Positions 32,341 through 41,552 of a DNA stretch of 64,000 bases are shown piece after piece. The translations under genes were made by a program, and so were the position numbers. Under the pieces are notes generated by a model. That model did not search any database, was not told the origin of the DNA, and saw nothing but the letters and a program-made list of their open reading frames with translations. Numbering within the stretch: the stretch's first letter is position 1; every line of letters starts with the position of its first letter. The DNA comes from Streptomyces canus (GTDB taxonomy: Bacteria; Actinomycetota; Actinomycetes; Streptomycetales; Streptomycetaceae): NCBI RefSeq assembly GCF_030815415.1, contig NZ_JAUSWW010000001.1, forward strand, positions 6,386,001 through 6,450,000. The letters run 5' to 3'.

Positions 32341-34617
32341 ATGACCGAAGTCGACAAGCCGCCGCGCACCGGGGGCTGGACCAAGCTCGTGACCGCCCGA
32401 CCTCGGTTGTCGCTGTTCGCGGCCCTCGTGCTCACCGTGCTCGCCGTGCTGGCCGGCAGCGGTGTCGCCGACCGCATGGGCGCCGGCGGCTGGGAGGACC
32501 CGGACGCCGAGTCCACGTACGCGACCAAGGCGCTGGAGCGCGAGTTCCCGGACTCCCAGCCCAACCTCCTGCTCCTGGTCGACGCGGGAAGCGCCTCGGT
32601 GGACGACCCGGCGGTCGCGGCCGAGGCCGAGCGGCTGACGGAGCGGCTGGCGGGCGAGGAGGGCGTGACGGGCGTCGGCTCCTACTGGGCCACCGGCGCC
32701 CCGGCCCTGCGCGCGGAGGACGGCCATGAGGCGCTGATCGCCGCCCGCATCACGGGCGACGAGAAGGTGATGGGCAAGACCCTGGATCGCCTCGCCCCCT
32801 CGTTCCGCGGTGCGCACGGCCCGGTGGAGGTGACGATCGGCGGCCCGGTCGCCGTGCGGCACGAGATGCAGACGATCATCCAGGAGGACCTCACCCGGGC
32901 CGAGCTGATCGCCCTGCCGGTGACGCTCGTCCTGCTGGTGATGGTCTTCGGCAGCGCGGTCGCCGCCCTGCTGCCCCTCGGCATCGGCATCGTGGCGATC
33001 CTGGGCACCAACGCGGTGCTGCGCGGCCTGACCGAGTTCACCGACGTCTCGGTCTTCGCGATGAACCTCACCACGGCCCTCGGCCTCGGCCTCGCCATCG
33101 ACTACGCCCTGTTCATCGTCCGCCGCTTCCGCGAGGAACTGTCCGCCGGCGCCGACCCGTCGACCGCGGTCGGCACCACCCTGCGCACGGCCGGCCGCAC
33201 GGTCCTCTTCTCGGCCCTCACGGTCGCGGTCTCCCTGGCGGCGATGCTGCTCTTCCCGCAGTACTTCCTGCGCTCTTTCGCCTACGCCGGCATCGCGGTC
33301 GTCCTGCTGGCCGCGGCGGCCGCACTGATCCTGCTCCCGGCGGCGCTGGTCCTGCTGGGAGAGCGGGTCGACTCCTGGGACCTGCGGCGCCTGTTCCGCC
33401 GCGCGCGGCCCGCCCGGGAAGGTACGGCCTGGGCCCGCGCGGCGACACTCGTGATGCGCCGGGCTCCCTTCTTCGCCCTCGGCACCACCGCGGTCCTCGT
33501 CCTGCTCGGACTCCCCTTCCTGGGCGTGAGGTTCGGCACCGCCGACGACCGCCAACTGCCCTCGACCGCCGAGTCCCATGTCGTGCAGCAGCACATCAGG
33601 GACGGTTTCCCGGGCAGCCCCGGCGGTGGCCTGGAAGTCCTGGCGGAGGGCCGCGCGAGCGAAGCCCAGTACGCCGCGTACAAGGAGCGGATCGCCGAGC
33701 TCCCCGGGGTACTGAGGGTCGACGGCCCCCTGGTGAACGGCGAGTCGGCGTACTTTACGGTGCAGCCGAAGGGCGAGGCGGTCGACGACGCGGCTCAGCG
33801 TCTCGTGGGCGAACTGCGCTCCACGGACGCCCCCTTCGACACCAGCGTGACCGGTACCGCGGCCGTCCTGGTCGACTCCAAGGACGCGATAGCCGAGCAA
33901 CTTCCCTGGGCGGCCGCCTTCATAGTGATCGTCACCCTGCTCCTGGTCTTCCTCCTGACCGGCAGCGTGCTGATACCGATCCAGGCGGTGGTGCTCAACG
34001 CGCTCAGTCTGACGGCCATGTTCGGCGCGGTGGTCTGGGTCTTCCAGGACGGCCACCTCTCCGGCCCGCTGGGCTTCACCAGCCCCGGCTCGATCGAGAC
34101 GACCCTCCCGGTCCTGATGTTCTGTGTGGCCTTCGGCCTCTCCATGGACTACGGCGTCTTCCTCCTCTCCCGCATCAAGGAGGAGTACGACACGACAGGC
34201 GACCACAACGAGGCGGTCCGCCACGGCCTCCAGCGCACGGGCGGCTTGATCACGGCGGCGGCGGTGATCCTGGCTGTGGTCATGGTCGCGATCGGCACGT
34301 CACGGGTGACGAACACCAAGATGCTGGGCCTCGGCATCGCGTTGGCGGTGGTGATGGACGCGATGATCGTGCGAAGCCTGCTGGTCCCGGCGGTGATGAA
34401 GCTGACGGGAAGGGCGACGTGGTGGGCACCAGGACCGTTGCGGAGGTTCCACGGGCGGTTCGGATTGAGCGAGGGCGGGGAAGCGCGCGCCGACAGGGGC
34501 GCGGGGCTGTATCGATCTGCGGCTCCGCCGCGGGGCGCGACCAGCCACGATGTACCCGTAGACGAAAACGGCGATGGGATGGCAGATGCGAGCGGTGGTC
34601 TTCGAGCAATACGGTGA
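32341..34617 (+). CDS. MMPL/RND-family membrane transporter
   Basis: This 758-residue protein has the two-fold MMPL architecture. A first helix (LSLFAALVLTVLAVLAGSGV) is followed by an extracellular domain of about 130 residues, five helices including the conserved LGLGLAIDYALFIVRRFREE, then a second half with another extracytoplasmic loop and CVAFGLSMDYGVFLLSRIKEEYD. The Asp-Tyr pairs in the two D-Y motifs carry the proton relay. Such proteins export lipids or hydrophobic drugs. Control by the divergent TetR gene is likely. The last 40 or so residues are encoded by a dispersed repeat (34495-34548) and probably extend the original end. It overlaps the next gene's start. Confidence 0.93.
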   Translation: MTEVDKPPRTGGWTKLVTARPRLSLFAALVLTVLAVLAGSGVADRMGAGGWEDPDAESTYATKALEREFPDSQPNLLLLVDAGSASVDDPAVAAEAERLTERLAGEEGVTGVGSYWATGAPALRAEDGHEALIAARITGDEKVMGKTLDRLAPSFRGAHGPVEVTIGGPVAVRHEMQTIIQEDLTRAELIALPVTLVLLVMVFGSAVAALLPLGIGIVAILGTNAVLRGLTEFTDVSVFAMNLTTALGLGLAIDYALFIVRRFREELSAGADPSTAVGTTLRTAGRTVLFSALTVAVSLAAMLLFPQYFLRSFAYAGIAVVLLAAAAALILLPAALVLLGERVDSWDLRRLFRRARPAREGTAWARAATLVMRRAPFFALGTTAVLVLLGLPFLGVRFGTADDRQLPSTAESHVVQQHIRDGFPGSPGGGLEVLAEGRASEAQYAAYKERIAELPGVLRVDGPLVNGESAYFTVQPKGEAVDDAAQRLVGELRSTDAPFDTSVTGTAAVLVDSKDAIAEQLPWAAAFIVIVTLLLVFLLTGSVLIPIQAVVLNALSLTAMFGAVVWVFQDGHLSGPLGFTSPGSIETTLPVLMFCVAFGLSMDYGVFLLSRIKEEYDTTGDHNEAVRHGLQRTGGLITAAAVILAVVMVAIGTSRVTNTKMLGLGIALAVVMDAMIVRSLLVPAVMKLTGRATWWAPGPLRRFHGRFGLSEGGEARADRGAGLYRSAAPPRGATSHDVPVDENGDGMADASGGLRAIR
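34495..34548. repeat. dispersed repeat copy 1 (GGGGCGCGGGG...GCGCGACCAGCCAC type)
   Basis: The element starts AGGGGCGCGGGGCTGTATCG, contains the small hairpin GCGGC-TCC-GCCGC and ends GCGCGACCAGCCAC. Nearly the same sequence recurs at 47536-47590, and shorter relatives lie at 37788-37820 and 54038-54070. This copy lies in the 3' coding end of the MMPL gene. Confidence 0.85.
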
Positions 34618-35629
34618 GCCCGCCGAGGTACGGGATCTGCCCGACCCCCGCCCAGCACCCCACGGAGTCGTCGTACGTGTAGAAGCCACCGGCCTCTGCC
34701 GAAGCGACTGGCACGGCTGGCAGGGCCACGACCCGGACATCACCCTCCCCCACGTACCCGGCCACGAACTCGCCGGTGTCGTGGAAGCAGTCGGCACCGC
34801 GGTCACCGCCTGGCGCCCCGGCGAGAGAGTGACCGTCCCCTTCGTCTGCGCCTGCGGCACCTGCGCGACCTGCGCCGCCGGCGACCACCAGATCTGCCCG
34901 CACCAGACCCAGCCGGGCTTCACCCACTGGGGTTCGTTCGCCCAGTACGTGGCCCTGGACCACGCCGACGTGAACCTCGTGGCGATCCCCGACGACCTCT
35001 CCTACGCCACGGCCGCAGCGCTCGGCTGCCGTTTCGCCACGGCGTTCCGCGCGGTCGTGCAACAGGGAAGGGTCGCTGCGGGGGAGTGGGTCGCGGTGCA
35101 CGGCTGCGGCGGGGTGGGCCTGTCGGCGGTGATGATCGCGGCGGCGTCGGGGGCGAGGGTGGTGGCGGTGGACGTGTCCCCGCAGGCGCTCGACCTGGCA
35201 CGCAAGTTCGGCGCGGCGCAGTGCGTGGACGCGTCGAAGGCCGGTGACGCGGGGGCGGCGGTCCGCGAGCTGACCGGCGGCGGCGCCCATCTGTCGCTGG
35301 ACGCGCTCGGCTCGCCCGCCACCTGCGCGGCCTCGGTCGACTCGCTGCGCCGCCGGGGCCGGCACGTCCAGGTCGGCCTGCTGCCCTCACCCACCGGCAC
35401 GACCCCGGTTCCGATGGCCCGCGTGATCGCCCTGGAGCTCGAACTGCTCGGCAGCCACGGCATGGCCGCGCACACCTACCCGCCGATGCTGGAGCTGGTC
35501 CGGGCGGGCGTGCTGCGGCCCGATCTGCTGGTGACGTCCTCGATCGACCTGGACGCGACACCCGCCGCGCTGGCCGCGATGGGCACGGCACCGGGGGCGG
35601 GGGTGACGGTCATCGAGCCGTGGCGGTGA
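34586..35629 (+). CDS. zinc-dependent alcohol dehydrogenase family protein
   Basis: This 347-residue medium-chain dehydrogenase has catalytic zinc ligands in EATGLCRSDWHGW and PHVPGHELAG. The four-cysteine structural zinc loop is FVCACGTCATCAAGDHQIC. The Rossmann motif is VAVHGCGGVGLSAVMIAA, with Asp in VVAVDVSPQAL favouring NAD. It oxidises an alcohol or reduces an aldehyde; substrate unknown. ATG 34586 fits the family start (MRAVVFEQYG), and ATG 34574 is in frame. It overlaps the 3' end of the MMPL gene, and its last 20 nt overlap the convergent GNAT gene. Confidence 0.9.
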   Translation: MRAVVFEQYGEPAEVRDLPDPRPAPHGVVVRVEATGLCRSDWHGWQGHDPDITLPHVPGHELAGVVEAVGTAVTAWRPGERVTVPFVCACGTCATCAAGDHQICPHQTQPGFTHWGSFAQYVALDHADVNLVAIPDDLSYATAAALGCRFATAFRAVVQQGRVAAGEWVAVHGCGGVGLSAVMIAAASGARVVAVDVSPQALDLARKFGAAQCVDASKAGDAGAAVRELTGGGAHLSLDALGSPATCAASVDSLRRRGRHVQVGLLPSPTGTTPVPMARVIALELELLGSHGMAAHTYPPMLELVRAGVLRPDLLVTSSIDLDATPAALAAMGTAPGAGVTVIEPWR

Positions 35630-36176
35630 GGGCGGCCCAGTCGCGGTCGAGGATGCCCATGACGACTTCGTCGACCCATGCGCCGTGCTTGAACTCGGTC
35701 TCCCGCCGGAGCCCCTCCCGTACGAACCCGGCCTTCTCGTACACGCGCAGGGCCCGGTGGTTGAAGGCGTATGCCTCCAGCTGGATCCGGTGCAGACCGA
35801 GTCGCTCGAAGCCGTACCCGACGACGAGCCGGGTCGCCTCCGTGCCGATGCCCCGGCCGCGTCCCCGCGGGCCGATGAGCGTGCGGAAGGTGCAGCTGCG
35901 GGCGCCGGGGTCCCACTCGTACAGCACGACCTCGCCGACGAGTTCACCGGTGGCGGCGTCGGTGACGGCGAGGTCGAGGCGGTCTGGCTGAGCGCTGCGG
36001 GAGCCGTACCAGTCCCGCAGCCGCTCCGGGGTGATTTCGTCGGGCGGGTCGCCCGTGAAGTGGGTGACCTCCGCGTCGCCGATGATCTCCCACATGCCCT
36101 CTGCGTCCGCCTCCGTGAACGGGCGCAGCACGGTCTTCTCGCCGGTGAGGACAGGTTTGACAGAGAAGTCGCTCAT
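35610..36176 (-). CDS. GNAT acetyltransferase, RimJ/RimL-like
   Basis: This 188-residue protein has the RimJ/RimL layout: TVLRPFTEADAEGMWEII near the start, the acetyl-CoA loop IGPRGRGRGIGTEATRLVVG (residues about 100-120) and the C-terminal HRIQLEAYAFNHRALRVYEK followed by AGFVREG. This ending is typical of enzymes that acetylate protein N-termini or small amines. Substrate unknown. The 3' end overlaps the convergent alcohol dehydrogenase by 20 nt. Confidence 0.9.
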   Translation of the reverse strand: MSDFSVKPVLTGEKTVLRPFTEADAEGMWEIIGDAEVTHFTGDPPDEITPERLRDWYGSRSAQPDRLDLAVTDAATGELVGEVVLYEWDPGARSCTFRTLIGPRGRGRGIGTEATRLVVGYGFERLGLHRIQLEAYAFNHRALRVYEKAGFVREGLRRETEFKHGAWVDEVVMGILDRDWAALTATAR

Positions 36177-36294
36177 GGGGCGACTGTGTCAGAGGCGACC
36201 TCCTTCCGGCCTGCGATTTTCGAGACCGCCGGCACCACGAAAAGGGGTGCCGGCGAGCCGTACGCAGGCACCCTTCGACACGACGGGAGGTGTC

Positions 36295-36495
36295 TCAGTC
36301 CTCTCTGCGCCCACGGTTGCCGGGGCGCGCGGCGACCCACCTGCGGACGGTGTCCGCGTACCAGAACGGCTTGCCGCCCTCGACATGGTCGGGCGGCGGA
36401 AGCAGCCCGTGCTTGCGGTACGACCGCACGGTGTCCGGCTGCACCCGGATGTGCGCCGCGATCTCCTTGTACGACCAGAGCCTTCGGTCGGTCAT
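36295..36495 (-). CDS. small MerR/BldC-like helix-turn-helix protein
   Basis: This 66-residue protein has ATG 36495 placed 8 nt after GGAGG. The sequence YKEIAAHIRVQPDTVRSYRK is a MerR-type HTH, and the wing GKPFWYADTVRRWVAARPG completes the small winged domain seen in BldC and excisionase-like proteins. There is no effector domain. Such proteins bind DNA as multimers or help recombinases; here no integrase is nearby, so a regulatory role is more likely. An in-frame ATG at 36504 is less well placed. Confidence 0.85.
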   Translation of the reverse strand: MTDRRLWSYKEIAAHIRVQPDTVRSYRKHGLLPPPDHVEGGKPFWYADTVRRWVAARPGNRGRRED

Positions 36496-36504
36496 GAGTG
36501 GCAC

Positions 36505-36816
36505 CTCCTCGCGCGCGCCGCGGCGGCGGCCGGGAACGGCCGTCGGGGGTACCGGGCGCTGCGCTGGCGATCACAAAGCCTGCGCCCGGTGAACGACGCT
36601 GAGTGACTGCAAGTCAGGGCCTGTGTACCGCGTGTGACGCAAGGCCCGCGTACACGCGACATGTGTGACACGAAGGGGGCATTTGTGACGTGAGTGCAGC
36701 AAAGGAGTACGCGGGCCTATGGGCGGGGCGCGTTGACATCGGCACGCGGATCGTTCCTCATGGCGTGCGGCCGGACGCGAGCGCAAGGGCGGGCCGGAGC
36801 GGCTCAGCACCGGAGG
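36505..36816. other. intergenic region with an inverted repeat
   Basis: About 310 bases lie upstream of the small HTH gene and downstream of the AraC gene. GTGTACCGCG (36623-36632) faces CGCGTACAC (36647-36655), an inverted repeat with one bulge, about 130 nt before the HTH gene start. It may be part of that gene's promoter. No coding signal is seen. Confidence 0.45.
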
Positions 36817-37683
36817 TCACAGGCTGCATTCAGCCAACACCGCCGGTCCTGGAAAATCCGCACCGCCACCCGGTGTGAGCACCAGACTCGTCGCCTCACC
36901 CGTCATCCGGTCACCGTCGGGCACCCCGCCCGGCCCGCGCCGCGCCGGCGTGAACTCCCGCGGTGTGCACCCGGTCATCGCCTTGAACTCACCGCTGAGA
37001 TGGGCCTGGTCGTCGTACCCGCACACCGCCGCGGTCTCCGTCTGCCCCGGCCCCGCCGCCAGCAGCCGCCGAGCCCCCTGCAACCGCAGCACCCGGCCCG
37101 CCGCCTTGGGCCCGATCCCGATCTGCTCCCGGAACCGGCTCTCCAGCTGCCGCACACTCCACCCGACCTCCTCGGCAAGCCGCGGCACCGGCATCACACC
37201 CCCGCTCCGCACCAACTCCGCCCACGCTCGCACGACTCGGTCCGAACAGGGCGTACCGGCCGCGAACCACCGCGCGAACACCTCGTCCAGCAGCTCGAAC
37301 CGTGACTCCCACGACGGCAACGCGGCCAGGGCGGAAGCGAGTTCACCGACCCGGTGGGACAAGGCATGCGGCAACTCGTCCGGATCGACGGTCCGATCGG
37401 CGAGCTCGTGCTGCGGCGTCCCGAAGAGCGCGAAGGCCGCCCAGGGTGCCAACAACACCTCGATGCCGGAGAGTCGTCCCTTGTGCTCTCCGACGGCGGA
37501 GGTCGTCGTGGGCCCGCAGAACACGGACGCAAGGGTGTCAGGGGCGCGTCCCGCGCGGGAGATCCGTACGGGTTCCTCGAACCCGAGCAGCAGCGTGGCC
37601 GCCCCGATGGGCGCCTCCAACCGCCGCCGGGGCCCCTTCATGGCGACCCGAACCCCGCGATAGCTGATGATCGCGGGCCGCAC
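36817..37683 (-). CDS. AraC-family transcriptional regulator
   Basis: This 288-residue protein has a C-terminal AraC DNA-binding domain: first HTH MPVPRLAEEVGWSVRQLESR, then RLQGARRLLAAG, second HTH ETAAVCGYDDQAHLSGEFKA followed by the conserved GCTPREF. The N-terminal 150 residues are an AraC-type sensing domain without a recognised ligand motif. A GTG at 37683 gives the longest form; ATG 37641 is in frame and possible. The gene is flanked by short intergenic regions and has no obvious target nearby. It is read in the same direction as iolE but is separated by a repeat. Confidence 0.85.
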   Translation of the reverse strand: MRPAIISYRGVRVAMKGPRRRLEAPIGAATLLLGFEEPVRISRAGRAPDTLASVFCGPTTTSAVGEHKGRLSGIEVLLAPWAAFALFGTPQHELADRTVDPDELPHALSHRVGELASALAALPSWESRFELLDEVFARWFAAGTPCSDRVVRAWAELVRSGGVMPVPRLAEEVGWSVRQLESRFREQIGIGPKAAGRVLRLQGARRLLAAGPGQTETAAVCGYDDQAHLSGEFKAMTGCTPREFTPARRGPGGVPDGDRMTGEATSLVLTPGGGADFPGPAVLAECSL

Positions 37684-37787
37684 CCGAGGATGAGGCGCGG
37701 CAAACGGCGAACTCCTAGGTCCCAGTGGGCGAATATCCGTTCAGGACACGCACGGCACGAGTCATCCGGCCATGCTGCAACATGCCC

Positions 37788-37820
37788 AGGGGCGCGGGGA
37801 ACTGCGCGACCAGCCCCCAC
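37788..37820. repeat. dispersed repeat copy 2 (short form)
   Basis: The element AGGGGCGCGGGGAACTGCG followed by CGACCAGCCCCCAC lies 23 nt beyond the stop of the iolE-like gene. It is the short form of the element also found at 54038-54070. Confidence 0.8.
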
Positions 37821-37842
37821 GCCCCCGCGGACGGAAAACTGC

Positions 37843-38760
37843 TTACGCCCCGCAGGACCTCAAGAACGCCCGAGTCCGCTGAGCAATGGGCAACGGCTTG
37901 TCCGGCTCACACGGATACATGTCCTGCTCGACGATCGCGAACAGATCCACATCCAGCTTGCCCGCCGCCTCCAGCACCGGCCCCAGCGCAGGCACCCCCG
38001 TCGGCGGCTCACACATCACACCCTGCGCCACCGCGGGCCCGAACGGCGTCCCCTTGGCCCGCACGTCCGCGAGGATCTCCGGATCCACCTGCTTGAGATG
38101 CAGATACCCGATCCGCGACCCGTACGTCTCGATCAGCTTGACGCTGTCCCCACCGCAGTACGCGTAGTGCCCGGTGTCCAGACACAGCGACACGAGCGAG
38201 GAGTCGGTCCCGTCCAGGAACCGGACGACATTCGACTCACTGTCGATGTGCGTGTCGGCGTGCGGATGGACGACGATCCGGAGCCCGTACTCCTCCCGCA
38301 CCCGCTGCCCAAGACGCTCGGTCAACGAGGTGAGATTGCGCCACTGCTCCGGCGTCAGGGTGTCGGACTCCAGCACCTCACCGGTCTTGTCGTCCCGCCA
38401 GAAGGACGGGATGACCACGAGGTGCTTCGCCCCCATCGCCTGCGCCAGCACCGCGTTGTCCGCGACATGCGCCCAGGTCTTCTCCCACACGGCCTCGCCA
38501 TGATGCAGGCCGGTGAAGACGGTGCCGGCGGACACTTTCAGGCCCCGGCGGTTCACCTCCTCGGTGAGGACCGCGGGATCGGTCGGCAGATACCCGTACG
38601 GGCCCAGCTCGATCCACTCGTAACCGGAGCCGGCCACCTCGTCGAGGAAGCGCTGCCAGGGGACCTGCTGGGGGTCGTCGGGGAACCACACACCCCAGGA
38701 GTCGGGAGCCGACCCGATCCGGATGCGCGACAGTGAGGGCTGAGGTGACAACGACGTCAT
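37843..38760 (-). CDS. iolE: inosose dehydratase-like TIM-barrel enzyme
   Basis: This 305-residue protein has the IolE pattern: IRIGSAPDSWGVWFPDDPQQ at the start, YEWIELGPYGYLPTDP, VVHPHADTHI, CLDTGHYAYCGGD and YLHLKQVDPEIL. The conserved His, Asp and Glu residues form the metal site of the xylose-isomerase fold. IolE removes water from scyllo-inosose to give the trihydroxycyclohexane dione that IolD hydrolyses. It is divergent from iolC across a shared 125-nt promoter region, so the two halves of the pathway are controlled together. Confidence 0.87.
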   Translation of the reverse strand: MTSLSPQPSLSRIRIGSAPDSWGVWFPDDPQQVPWQRFLDEVAGSGYEWIELGPYGYLPTDPAVLTEEVNRRGLKVSAGTVFTGLHHGEAVWEKTWAHVADNAVLAQAMGAKHLVVIPSFWRDDKTGEVLESDTLTPEQWRNLTSLTERLGQRVREEYGLRIVVHPHADTHIDSESNVVRFLDGTDSSLVSLCLDTGHYAYCGGDSVKLIETYGSRIGYLHLKQVDPEILADVRAKGTPFGPAVAQGVMCEPPTGVPALGPVLEAAGKLDVDLFAIVEQDMYPCEPDKPLPIAQRTRAFLRSCGA

Positions 38761-38784
38761 GCCGGTCAGCTTCCGTTCGAGCAG

Positions 38785-38855
38785 TAAGCGCTGTCAAGGT
38801 CTCGTCCGAATGTCTGGACAAAACATTGACAGGGCTCGGGATCCGAGGCTAGAAA
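38785..38855. promoter_or_regulatory. divergent iol promoter region with operators
   Basis: AAGCGCT (38786-38792) is the same core as the operator at 13964. TGTC-TG-GACA (38811-38820) is a palindrome, and AATGT (38809-38813) faces ACATT (38823-38827) around it. A consensus -35 TTGACA (38826-38831) and a -10 TAGAAA (38850-38855), 18 nt apart, read toward iolC. No iol regulator gene is in the window. Confidence 0.7.
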
Positions 38856-38885
38856 TCCGGGGAGAGCCGATACGAAGGGAACTCG

Positions 38886-39854
38886 ATGGCGTACGACCTG
38901 ATCACCATGGGGCGGATCGGAGTAGACATCTATCCGCTGCAGACGGGCGTCCCGCTGCCGGAGGTGGAGTCCTTCGGCAAGTTCCTCGGCGGCTCGGCCA
39001 CCAACGTCGCGGTCGCCGCCGCCCGCCTGGGACGCCGCACCGCGGTGATCACACGCACCGGCGACGACCCCTTCGGGACCTATCTCCACCAGGCGCTGAA
39101 GGACTTCGGCGTCGACGACCGCTGGGTCACCCCGGTTCCGGGCCTGCCCACCCCGGTCGTCTTCTGCGAGATCTTCCCGCCCGACGACTTCCCGCTGTAC
39201 TTCTACCGGGAGCCCAAGGCCCCGGACCTGGAGATCGACGCCCACGAGCTCGACCTCGACGCCATCCGGGACGCCGGTATCTTCTGGGTCACCGGCACCG
39301 GCCTGAGCGAGGAGCCCAGCCGTACGGCGACGCTGGCGGCCCTCGCCCACCGCGCCAAGGCGGGCCTCACGGTCTTCGACCTCGACTGGCGCCCCATGTT
39401 CTGGAATGACACAGCCTGGAAGGACCCCGCTGACAGGGCCCGCCCCTTCTACGAGGAGGCCCTGCGGCACACCACCGTCGCGGTCGGCAACCTCGACGAG
39501 GTGGAGGTCGCGACAGGCGTCCGCGAACCCCGCGCGGCGGCTCAGGCGCTGCTGGACGCCGGTGTCGAACTCGCCGTGGTCAAGCAGGGCCCCAAGGGTG
39601 TCCTCGCCGTCAACAGCAAGGGCGAGGAAGCCGAGGTCCCGCCCCTGCCCGTCACCGTCCTCAACGGCCTCGGCGCCGGCGACGCCTTCGGCGGCTCGCT
39701 CTGCCACGGCCTCCTCGAAGGCTGGGACCTGGAGAAGATCATGCGGCACGCCAACGCGGCCGGTGCCATCGTCGCCTCCCGACTGGAGTGCAGCTCGGCG
39801 ATGCCCACACCGGACGAGGTCGAGGCCGCGATCAGCGCGGGGGCCGTCAAGTGA
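38886..39854 (+). CDS. iolC: 5-dehydro-2-deoxygluconokinase
   Basis: This 322-residue PfkB-family kinase has MGRIGVDIYPLQTGVPL at the N-terminus, FGKFLGGSATNVAVAAARLG (first PfkB signature) and VTVLNGLGAGDAFGGSLCHG (second signature with the catalytic Asp), as in IolC. It phosphorylates 2-deoxy-5-keto-gluconate in inositol breakdown. The ATG follows AGGGA. Its stop overlaps the GTG of the aldolase gene. Confidence 0.93.
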   Translation: MAYDLITMGRIGVDIYPLQTGVPLPEVESFGKFLGGSATNVAVAAARLGRRTAVITRTGDDPFGTYLHQALKDFGVDDRWVTPVPGLPTPVVFCEIFPPDDFPLYFYREPKAPDLEIDAHELDLDAIRDAGIFWVTGTGLSEEPSRTATLAALAHRAKAGLTVFDLDWRPMFWNDTAWKDPADRARPFYEEALRHTTVAVGNLDEVEVATGVREPRAAAQALLDAGVELAVVKQGPKGVLAVNSKGEEAEVPPLPVTVLNGLGAGDAFGGSLCHGLLEGWDLEKIMRHANAAGAIVASRLECSSAMPTPDEVEAAISAGAVK

Positions 39855-40732
39855 CCGTCGACGTCTCCGAACTCGTCCGTCTGCGCACCCGCCACCCCGA
39901 GGCGATCGCTGAGGCCGCCGCCCGCCGGGTCCGCCGGCCGCTGCTCGGCGCGAACGACCGCCTGATGATCGTCGCCGCCGACCACCCGGCCCGCGGCGCC
40001 CTCGGCGTCGGCGACCGCAAGTTCGCCATGGCCAACCGCGCCGACCTGCTCGAACGCCTGGTCCTGGCGCTGTCCCGGCCCGGCGTCGACGGCGTCCTCG
40101 CCACCGCCGACATCCTCGACGACCTACTGCTGCTCGGCGCCCTCGACGGCAAGGTCGTCATGGGATCGATGAACCGCGGCGGTCTCCAGGGCGCCAGCTT
40201 CGAACTCGACGACCGCTTCACCGGCCACCGCGCCGAGGACATACAGCGGCTCGGCTTCGACGCCGGCAAGCTGCTCCTGCGGATCGACTACGCCGACGCG
40301 GGCTCCCTCACCACCATGGAGTCCACCGCCCGCGCGATCGACGACATGGCCGCACGGCGACTCCCGGTCTTCGTCGAGCCGTTCATCAGCAGCCGCACGG
40401 ACGAGGGCAAGGTGCGCAACGACCTCTCCGCCGAGGCCGTCACCAAGTCCATCGCCATCGCCTCGGGCCTGGGCGGCAGTTCGGCCTACACCTGGCTGAA
40501 GGTCCCCGTCACCGACAACCCCGACGACATGGCCGAGGTCATGGCCACCTCCACCTTGCCCGCCGTGCTGCTGGGCGGCGAGGTGGGCGACGACCAGGAC
40601 GGCGCGTACGAGAAGTGGCGCGGGGCGCTGCAACTCCCCACCGTCCGGGGCCTGGTGGTCGGCCGTTCGCTGCTCTACCCGGCGGACGGGGACGTGGCCG
40701 CCGCCGTGGACACCGCCGTAGGACTGCTGTGA
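39851..40732 (+). CDS. class I aldolase-like protein of the inositol operon (Cgl0159 type)
   Basis: This 293-residue TIM-barrel protein belongs to the Cgl0159/deoxyribose-phosphate-aldolase-like group found in actinobacterial inositol operons. IVAADHPARGALGVGDRKFA, LLRIDYADAGSLTTMESTAR and SSAYTWLKVPVTDN are visible; a Lys in the last segment could be the Schiff-base residue. It is the likely 2-deoxy-5-keto-gluconate-6-phosphate aldolase (IolJ function) that gives dihydroxyacetone phosphate and malonate semialdehyde. That role is inferred from position between iolC and iolB; no separate IolJ is seen. Confidence 0.85.
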   Translation: MTVDVSELVRLRTRHPEAIAEAAARRVRRPLLGANDRLMIVAADHPARGALGVGDRKFAMANRADLLERLVLALSRPGVDGVLATADILDDLLLLGALDGKVVMGSMNRGGLQGASFELDDRFTGHRAEDIQRLGFDAGKLLLRIDYADAGSLTTMESTARAIDDMAARRLPVFVEPFISSRTDEGKVRNDLSAEAVTKSIAIASGLGGSSAYTWLKVPVTDNPDDMAEVMATSTLPAVLLGGEVGDDQDGAYEKWRGALQLPTVRGLVVGRSLLYPADGDVAAAVDTAVGLL

Positions 40733-40739
40733 GGGCCGC

Positions 40740-41552
40740 ATGAGCATCGAGTTGTACGTTCCCCAGGGATCCTCGACCAACGCCCTGTACACCGTGGACA
40801 TCGACCCCAAGCGGGCCGGCTGGACCTACTGCAGTCTGCGGATCGTCACGCTGGAGCCGGGTGGCACGCACACCTTCACCACCGGCGACAGCGAGTGGAT
40901 CGTCCTTCCGCTGGAAGGCGGATGTACCGTACAAACAGAAGAAAACGAGTTCCAACTCCTGGGCAGGGAAAGCGTGTTCGCGTCGGTCTCCGACTTCGCG
41001 TACGTTCCCCGCGACGCCCGGGCAACGATCGCCTCCGGCGCGGGAGGCCGCTTCGCCCTGGCAGGAGCGAAGTGCGAGCGACGACTCCCCGCCCGCTACG
41101 GCCCCGCGCCGGAGGTCCCCACCGAAGAGCGCGGCAGCGGCAACCGGCTGCGCCACGTCCGCAACTTCGCCTCCGCCGACGCCTTCGACTGCGACAAGCT
41201 CATCGCCGTCGAGGTCATCACCCCCGGCGGCAACTGGTCCTCGTACCCGCCCCACAAGCACGACGAGAACCGGCCCGGCGAGGAAGCGGAGCTGGAGGAG
41301 ATCTACTACTTCGAGATCGACGGCCCGAACGGTTTCGGCTATCAGCGCGTATCTCCCTCCCGTGAGGGCGGATCGGACGTCCTCACGGAGGTCCGCTCCG
41401 GCGACGCCGTCCTCGTCCCCGACGGCTGGCACGGCCCGTCCATCGCCCAGCCCGACCACGACATGTACTACCTGAACGTCATGGCGGGACCGGGTCAGAC
41501 GCGGGAGTGGCGGATCTGCTTCCACCCGGACCACACGGAGGGTTACCGATGA
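40740..41552 (+). CDS. iolB: 5-deoxy-glucuronate isomerase
   Basis: This 270-residue two-cupin protein has THTFTTGDSEWIVLPLEGG in the first cupin. The metal-binding second cupin has SYPPHKHDENRPGEEAELEE with its His-x-His and Glu, followed by DAVLVPDGWHGPSIAQPDH. This is the IolB signature. It converts 5-deoxy-glucuronate to 2-deoxy-5-keto-gluconate, the IolC substrate. It starts 7 nt after the aldolase stop, and its own stop overlaps iolD (ATGA). Confidence 0.95.
   Translation: MSIELYVPQGSSTNALYTVDIDPKRAGWTYCSLRIVTLEPGGTHTFTTGDSEWIVLPLEGGCTVQTEENEFQLLGRESVFASVSDFAYVPRDARATIASGAGGRFALAGAKCERRLPARYGPAPEVPTEERGSGNRLRHVRNFASADAFDCDKLIAVEVITPGGNWSSYPPHKHDENRPGEEAELEEIYYFEIDGPNGFGYQRVSPSREGGSDVLTEVRSGDAVLVPDGWHGPSIAQPDHDMYYLNVMAGPGQTREWRICFHPDHTEGYR

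Noticed and set aside
36295..36495. Small HTH protein as an excisionase of an integrated element
   Set aside because: No integrase, tRNA gene or attachment-site repeat is nearby; a BldC-like regulator is the simpler reading.
36571..36810. Minus-strand frame of 79 codons between the HTH and AraC genes
   Set aside because: Composition is Arg/Pro/His-rich without coding bias, and there is no start signal.
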